Part shown: positions 59,141 to 64,000 of the stretch, piece after piece
How positions within the stretch are numbered: position 1 is the stretch's first letter
Layout of the letters: each line of letters begins with the position of its first letter
Assembly (NCBI RefSeq): GCF_018070075.1
Contig: NZ_JAGPXE010000010.1
Span: 1 to 64,000 of the forward strand
Origin: Saccharopolyspora endophytica
Lineage (GTDB): Bacteria > Actinomycetota > Actinomycetes > Mycobacteriales > Pseudonocardiaceae
Length of the DNA: 64,000 nt
Reading direction: 5' to 3'
Notes under the pieces: generated by a model
The model's database searches: none
Told to the model about the DNA's origin: nothing
Seen by the model: only the letters and a program-made list of their open reading frames with translations
Translations under genes and position numbers: made by a program

Positions 59141-60177
59141 GCGTGCGGATTCCCGCCGACGTCGACCGCGAGGACCGGATTATGGCCGGCTTCACCGCCC
59201 GGCAGGTGGCGGTAATGGCAGTGACGGGCCTGGTGCTCTACGGCGGCTGGCAAGCCACCCGCGCCGTGATCCCGGTGATCGCCTACGTCGCCGTCGCGGT
59301 CCCGATCGGGGTCGCCGTGACCGCGCTGGTCGTGGTGCGCCGCGACGGCGTGACACTGGATCGCCTGCTGCTGGCCGCGCTGCGGCAGCGGCTCCAACCG
59401 CGGCGCCGGGTCGCATCCGGCCAGCAGCCCGCCGCAGTGCCGGAGTGGCTATCCGGAGTGGCCCACGGACACGAAGCCGTCGCAGCGGGCGGGCTCGACC
59501 TGCCCGCCCAAGGGGTCGCCGAAGCCGGCATCGTCGATCTCGGCGACGACGGCGTGGCGTTCGTGGCCGCGTGTTCGACGGTGAACTTCGCGCTGCGCAC
59601 CCCGGCCGAGCAGGAAGCGCTGACCGCAGCGTTCGGCCGGTACCTGCACAGTCTCGGCGCGAGCGTGCAGATCCTCGTCCGCGCCCAGCGGCTGGACCTG
59701 TCCGGCCAGATCGCGGAGCTGCGCGACGGTGCGGCCGGGTTGCCGCACCCGGCGTTGGAGTCCGCCGCGCTGGATCACGCCAACTACCTGGCCCAGCTCG
59801 GAGCACAGGCCGACCTGCTACGCCGTCAGATCCTGCTGGTGGCCCGCGGACCGGTGCGCACCAGCGGCCAGGACTCGCTGACCCCGCGCCGCCGCTTTGG
59901 TCGCCCGTGCAGCGGTGGTGATCAGCCGTCGGATGGAGCGCGCCGGGCGGCGGCCTCCCGGCTGCTGCGGCGGATGAGCGAGGCCACCGAACTGCTCTCG
60001 CCCGCGGGCATCAGCGTGACCCCGCTGGACGCCGCCCAAGCCTCGGCAGTGCTCTCGTCGGCCACCAACCCGGACACCCTGCTCCCGCCGTCGGCGGAGA
60101 TGGCGGGCGCCGGCGAGGTCATCACCACGCCCATTGGCTCGGACTGGGACCTCGATACCGAGGAGGACTACTCGTGA
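59137..60177 (+). CDS. PrgI-family type IV secretion protein
   Basis: The 346-residue protein begins VRIPADVDREDRIMAGFTAR, the start of PrgI-domain proteins, with two close membrane helices (VAVMAVTGLVLYGGW; VIPVIAYVAVAVPIGVAVTA) and a large cytoplasmic part. In gram-positive conjugation systems PrgI stands directly before the VirB4 ATPase, as here with a 4-base overlap. It probably anchors the ATPase at the membrane. Confidence 0.85.
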   Translation: MSVRIPADVDREDRIMAGFTARQVAVMAVTGLVLYGGWQATRAVIPVIAYVAVAVPIGVAVTALVVVRRDGVTLDRLLLAALRQRLQPRRRVASGQQPAAVPEWLSGVAHGHEAVAAGGLDLPAQGVAEAGIVDLGDDGVAFVAACSTVNFALRTPAEQEALTAAFGRYLHSLGASVQILVRAQRLDLSGQIAELRDGAAGLPHPALESAALDHANYLAQLGAQADLLRRQILLVARGPVRTSGQDSLTPRRRFGRPCSGGDQPSDGARRAAASRLLRRMSEATELLSPAGISVTPLDAAQASAVLSSATNPDTLLPPSAEMAGAGEVITTPIGSDWDLDTEEDYS

Positions 60178-62012
60178 TCACCGCCAAGAAGCGTCGCGAG
60201 CAACCCGGGGCGGCGAGTGCCTTCGCGCCGGACGCGATCGAGGTGCACCCGCGGCACCTGCAGATCGGTCAGGACTGGGTCGCCTCGTTCGCGGTCACCG
60301 GCTACCCCCGAGAAGTGCACCCGGGCTGGCTGCAGCCGTTACTGACCTACCCGGGCCGGTTGGACGTGTCGCTGCACATCGACCCGATCGACCCGCGCAT
60401 CGCGGCCGACCGGTTGCGCAAGCAGCTCGGCAAGCTCGAATCCGGCCGTCGGCACTCTGCGGCCCACGGCCGGTTGCAGGACCCGGAGGTGGAGGCGGCG
60501 ACCGAGGACGCCTACGACCTCTCCGACCGGCTCGCCCGCGGCGAAGGCCGTCTGTTCCGCCTGGGGCTGTACCTCACGGTGCACGCCGCCTCCGAGGACG
60601 AGTTGGTCGAGGAGATCGGCGCATTGCGCGCGTTGACCGCGTCGCTGCTCATGGACGCCAAGCCCACCACCTACCGCAGCCTGCAGGGATGGATCACGGC
60701 ATTGCCGATGGGGCTGGACCAGATCGGCATGACCCGCACCTTCGATACCGCGGCGTTGAGCGCGGCGTTTCCGTTCACCAGCCCGGATCTTCCGCCGCCG
60801 GATGTCACCTCCGCGTCGACCGCAGCCGGGGTGCTCTACGGCTGGAACCTCGGCTCCCAGGGACTGGTGCACTGGGACCGGTTCGCCTGCGAAAACTACA
60901 ACTCGGTCATCCTCGGCCGCTCCGGAGCAGGCAAGAGCTACCTGGTCAAGCTCGAAGCGCTCCGCAGCCTGTACCGGGACGTCGAGATCGCCATCATCGA
61001 TCCCGAGGACGAGTACGCGCGCTTGGCCGGTGCGGTCGGCGGGACCTACTTCCCGCTGGGTGCCGAGGGCATTCACCTCAACCCGCTGGATCTGCCGATC
61101 CATGTCCGCCCGGATGGGCGCCGCTCCGCACCCGCCGATGCGGTCACCCGCCGCAGTCTTTTCGTCCACACATTGTTGTCCGTCCTGTTCGGTCAGCCGT
61201 TGTCCGCGGACGAACGGGCGGTGCTGGACCAGGCGGTCACCGCCACCTACCAGCAGGCCGGGATCACCGACGACGCACGCACCTGGACGCGACCCGCACC
61301 ACTGCTGTCCGACCTGCGCACCGTCCTTGCCCGCCTCGACGGCGACACCGCCGGCGAACTAGCCGCCCGGTTGCAGCCCTTTACCGACGGCGCCTTCCGG
61401 GGGCTGTTCGACGGGCCCACGACGGCGCCGCCGGAAGGCCACCTGCTGGTGTTCTCGCTTCGGAACCTGCCCGACGAACTCAAACCCGCCGGCACCCTTC
61501 TGACCCTGGACACGGTGTGGCGCCGGGTGTCCAACCCCGCCACCCGACGGCCGCGGCTGTGCGTGGTCGACGAAGCCTGGCTGCTCATGCAGCAACAGGC
61601 CGGAGCCGAATTCCTGTGGCGCATGGCCAAATCCGCCCGCAAACACTGGGCCGGGCTCACCGTGGCGACCCAGGACGTCGGCGATGTCCTCGGCACGGAT
61701 CTCGGCAAGGCCGTCATCGCCAACGCCGCCACCCAAATCCTGCTGCGCCAGGCACCCCAAGCCATCGACGACATCGTCCGCACCTTCGCGCTGTCGGAAG
61801 GCGAACGGCAGTTCCTGCTGTCGGCCGGTACGGGCCAGGGCCTTTTGTCGACGGGGACTCAACGTGTCGCCCTGCAGGCCATCGCCTCCGACGGCGAGCA
61901 CAACTTGATCACGACGGACCCCGCAGAACTGGCATCGATATCCGAATCCACTGACGAGACAAGCGAATTCGCCGACCTCGGCGGCACCCAAGACCTTCTT
62001 CTCGACGACTGA
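60174..62012 (+). CDS. VirB4-family conjugation ATPase
   Basis: The 612-residue protein has an N-terminal domain of some 240 residues and then the ATPase core: Walker A ILGRSGAGKSYLVK, I-I-D-P-E-D-E-Y next to it, Walker B LCVVDEAWLLM and the following VATQDVGDVLGTD segment. VirB4 proteins power assembly of the transfer channel and pilus. The VirB4 family usually has 600 to 850 residues, so this one is on the short side. It overlaps the PrgI gene by 4 bases. Confidence 0.92.
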   Translation: MITAKKRREQPGAASAFAPDAIEVHPRHLQIGQDWVASFAVTGYPREVHPGWLQPLLTYPGRLDVSLHIDPIDPRIAADRLRKQLGKLESGRRHSAAHGRLQDPEVEAATEDAYDLSDRLARGEGRLFRLGLYLTVHAASEDELVEEIGALRALTASLLMDAKPTTYRSLQGWITALPMGLDQIGMTRTFDTAALSAAFPFTSPDLPPPDVTSASTAAGVLYGWNLGSQGLVHWDRFACENYNSVILGRSGAGKSYLVKLEALRSLYRDVEIAIIDPEDEYARLAGAVGGTYFPLGAEGIHLNPLDLPIHVRPDGRRSAPADAVTRRSLFVHTLLSVLFGQPLSADERAVLDQAVTATYQQAGITDDARTWTRPAPLLSDLRTVLARLDGDTAGELAARLQPFTDGAFRGLFDGPTTAPPEGHLLVFSLRNLPDELKPAGTLLTLDTVWRRVSNPATRRPRLCVVDEAWLLMQQQAGAEFLWRMAKSARKHWAGLTVATQDVGDVLGTDLGKAVIANAATQILLRQAPQAIDDIVRTFALSEGERQFLLSAGTGQGLLSTGTQRVALQAIASDGEHNLITTDPAELASISESTDETSEFADLGGTQDLLLDD

Positions 62013-62034
62013 AGCACACAAGGAGGAATGCCCG

Positions 62035-62424
62035 GTGCCTTCCCTACTTGCCATCCCAGTAGTCGACCAGGACACCTTCGGTTCGTTCCTGGACATCCTC
62101 GTCCACGACTTCCTCCCTGTCTTCGCGCTGGCGGCCGGATTGATGGCCGTGATCTGGGTTGCCTGCGCGGTGATCGTGATCGCTGGGTACCTCATCGGAG
62201 GCGTGGTCGTCTTCGGTGTACGTGCACTGGTCCACGCGTGCGTGCGGTACGGCCGTCGCCAACGGGACGTCGAGTACGCCCAGCTCGTCACTGTCGACGT
62301 CGACGGCGCCCACACCAAGGTCGTCAACCTCGACCGCTACCGCCGACGCCGCCAGCACCGACGTTCCGACCGATTCCAGTCCGACGGCACGACCCAGCCC
62401 CGCTTCGACGACGATCCAGCGTAA
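62035..62424 (+). CDS. Small membrane protein of transfer operon
   Basis: The 129-residue protein starts at GTG 62035 behind AAGGAGG. It has two hydrophobic segments (FLPVFALAAGLMAVIWVACA; VIVIAGYLIGGVVVFGVRAL) and a basic, disordered C-terminal tail (RYRRRRQHRRSDR). Its place between the VirB4 and GP88-like genes indicates a conjugation accessory protein. No family is recognised. Confidence 0.65.
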   Translation: MPSLLAIPVVDQDTFGSFLDILVHDFLPVFALAAGLMAVIWVACAVIVIAGYLIGGVVVFGVRALVHACVRYGRRQRDVEYAQLVTVDVDGAHTKVVNLDRYRRRRQHRRSDRFQSDGTTQPRFDDDPA

Positions 62425-62510
62425 GCGCGAATACCCCTTTGCTATCTGACGATCCACTGTGGATCGTCATTCACTTCCTTAAACTGTCCTTATTTCCACG
62501 GAGGACACAC

Positions 62511-63338
62511 ATGTCTTCATCTGCCCACGGCCCGTCAGAGACTTCCTCTGTCGGGCGCCCGAGTCGGTTGCTGACTCAGAACCGGGAAATGCGGGCCATC
62601 GGCGTGCACAACTGGTCCCTGCCCGCCTGGGCCGGACGACTGCCCGATGGTCGCACCTACAACACCTGTCCTAGCGCGGGGATTTGCCGCCACGTTTGCT
62701 ACGCCCGCCACGGCACGTACACCTGGCCCGCGGTGCGGGCTAAGCACGAGTCGAACCTGCGGTTCGTGCTCGACGACCTGGCCGGCTGGGAACAGGCCAT
62801 GCTCACCGAGCTGGCCGCACCGAAATTCCGCGGTAACTGGGTCAGAATCCACGACTCAGGCGACTTCTTCAGTTCACCCTACCTGGAGTCCTGGCTTCGC
62901 ATCATGCGGGCGCGTCCGGACACCAATTTCTACGCCTACACCAAGGAAATTCGGCGGTTCAAGACGGTGGTGGAACCGGACCCTCCGGAGAACTTCCTGT
63001 GGGTCTACAGCTACGGCGGGACACAAGACGCGGTGCTGGACCCCGCGGTGGATCGAGTGGCCGATGTCTTCCCGGACGAAGACGCCATCGCCGAGGCGGG
63101 CTGGTCGTCCCAGGAAGCCTCGGACCTGCTCGCGGTGCTCGGCCCCCATTTGGTCGGTGTTCCCGCGAACAACATCCCGCACTTCCTGAAGAAGCTGGCC
63201 GGACGTCGGTTCTCGGGGTGGCAGGCCGAAGTCGACGCACACCGCCGCACTCGCGGAGACACGGCAGTTCGTCCGATCACGAGTGCCCCGTCGGCTCGCC
63301 GTCGCGTTGGTCCGGAGTCCACAGAGCACGCCGCGTGA
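62511..63338 (+). CDS. GP88-like protein with conserved Cys cluster
   Basis: The 275-residue protein starts at ATG 62511 after GGAGG. It carries NTCPSAGICRHVCYARHGTY (Cys at C-x6-C-x3-C spacing), RIHDSGDFFSSPYLESWLRI and YAYTKEIRRF, the pattern of the phage gene product 88 family found in actinophages and elements. The Cys spacing suggests an iron-sulfur cluster or zinc. Its biochemical role is not established. Presence inside a conjugation operon, between a small membrane protein and the VirD4-like gene, is unusual. Confidence 0.78.
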   Translation: MSSSAHGPSETSSVGRPSRLLTQNREMRAIGVHNWSLPAWAGRLPDGRTYNTCPSAGICRHVCYARHGTYTWPAVRAKHESNLRFVLDDLAGWEQAMLTELAAPKFRGNWVRIHDSGDFFSSPYLESWLRIMRARPDTNFYAYTKEIRRFKTVVEPDPPENFLWVYSYGGTQDAVLDPAVDRVADVFPDEDAIAEAGWSSQEASDLLAVLGPHLVGVPANNIPHFLKKLAGRRFSGWQAEVDAHRRTRGDTAVRPITSAPSARRRVGPESTEHAA

Positions 63339-63387
63339 TCACGACGAGTCCAATGACTTCTCTCCTGACAGTAAGGAGATTCATCTC

Positions 63388-64000
63388 ATGGATTTCGCAA
63401 GTACGTCCGTCAGAGACAGTCCACTTGGGAGGTTGCTGACCGATCCTTGGGGCTCGATTCAGGCCGTGCTGGGGGAGGTTTGGTCGTGGCTGCAGACCTG
63501 GGGGCTGATCGCGGTCCCCGCGATCGTGCTCGTGGCGACAGGACTGGGACTCCTGCGGCGGTGGTGGTTCCTCCGCTGCCAGGATGCGCTGCACGAGCGG
63601 TCCCGGGTGATCACCATCCTGGCGCCTCCCACCGTCGACCCGGATGGTGCCGAGGCGGTGTGGTCGAACCTGGTCGGGCTCGTGCGGCCGATGGTGCAGC
63701 GCCTGACCACCGGACAACCTTATTTGGCCTGGGAATATGTCTTCGGTCATGACGGTGTGCAGATCCGGCTGTGGGTGCCGGGCGCGGTGCCCCCGGGCAT
63801 GGTGGAACGGGCGGTCGAAGCTGCCTGGCCGGGCGCGCACACCTCCACCGACGAAGCCGACCCGCCGATGCCCGGGGACCCGGCCGAGGGGCGCCGGCAA
63901 TTGGTCACCGGCGGCACGCTGCGCCTGGCCCGGTCGGAAGCATTGCCCATCCGCACCGACTTCGACGCCGACCCCATCCGAGCCCTGCTCGGCGCTCCCG
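63388..64000 (+). CDS. VirD4-like conjugation coupling protein, N-terminal part
   Basis: The frame opens at ATG 63388 behind AAGGAG and is open to the window edge (about 204 residues). It begins with a short polar stretch, one membrane helix (TWGLIAVPAIVLVATGLGLL) and a Trp/Arg-rich turn. The domain ITILAPPTVDPDGAEAVWSN...YLAWEYVF...VQIRLWVPGAVPPGMVERAV follows, which precedes the ATPase core in actinobacterial type IV coupling proteins. The Walker motifs lie beyond the window. It would bring DNA to the VirB4/PrgI channel. Confidence 0.75.
   Translation, partial: MDFASTSVRDSPLGRLLTDPWGSIQAVLGEVWSWLQTWGLIAVPAIVLVATGLGLLRRWWFLRCQDALHERSRVITILAPPTVDPDGAEAVWSNLVGLVRPMVQRLTTGQPYLAWEYVFGHDGVQIRLWVPGAVPPGMVERAVEAAWPGAHTSTDEADPPMPGDPAEGRRQLVTGGTLRLARSEALPIRTDFDADPIRALLGAP

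Noticed and set aside
60134..61954. 606-codon rightward frame over the VirB4 gene
   Set aside because: Out-of-frame shadow rich in Arg, Pro and His; the 60174-62012 frame has all ATPase motifs.

Overview
The window is high-GC DNA from an actinomycete, most likely of the Pseudonocardiaceae type. The reasons are very high third-position GC in almost every gene, frequent GTG starts, the XRE-DUF5753/DUF397 gene pair, an FxLD lanthipeptide cluster, EspC-like type VII secretion proteins and a PrgI/VirB4 conjugation locus of the actinobacterial kind. The genus cannot be fixed from the sequence. Nearly everything is accessory DNA. The window opens with 15 G, which looks like a contig end.

Region 1 (1-14.6 kb) is a leftward module from a plasmid or integrative element: single-stranded DNA-binding protein, primase-polymerase, ParB-like protein, DUF4192 protein and many small proteins of unknown function. 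Many of these units have their own hairpin terminator, and some share a leader motif. It also holds decayed copies: a primase C-terminal fragment, a frameshifted paralogue of the 3.6-4.2 kb gene and a broken small gene. Region 2 (14.7-16.7 kb) has a collapsed type VII toxin/immunity locus, a broken PIG-L deacetylase gene and a 5'-3' exonuclease.

Region 3 (17.0-27.9 kb) contains two divergent systems. The leftward operon encodes a 1021-residue protein (HTH, STAND NTPase, HEAT repeats and a C-terminal hexulose-phosphate-synthase-like barrel whose catalytic Asp and Lys look replaced), translationally coupled to a GNAT acetyltransferase. The rightward operon is an FxLD-class lanthipeptide cluster: precursor, LanB glutamylation domain, LanC, an elimination domain fused to a PCMT-like methyltransferase, and an unknown helical protein. 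A tyrosine-integrase remnant closes the region.

Region 4 (28.0-43.2 kb) is a metal and arsenic resistance island. A MerR/CopZ/P1B-ATPase unit is followed by an ars cluster with an ArsR-GNAT fusion, three flavoproteins, an MFS exporter, a second ArsR, Acr3, a mycothiol/thioredoxin-type ArsC, TrxB and a TauE/SafE permease. Two nearly identical 48-bp operator regions suggest that one ArsR controls two divergent promoters.

Region 5 (43.2-49.5 kb) contains gene remnants, an intact EspC-like/polymorphic toxin/immunity trio that matches the collapsed locus at 14.8 kb, a lone terminase-small-subunit-like gene, a membrane protein and a TetR/DUF1348 pair. Region 6 (49.8-64 kb) is the start of a conjugative element. 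It has the 3' half of a tRNA-Ala gene as a probable attachment site and a large serine recombinase that ends inside it. Three methyltransferase-like genes and a sigma-like regulator follow. The transfer operon then runs off the window: pilin, VirB6-like, repeat protein, PrgI, VirB4, GP88-like and VirD4-like.
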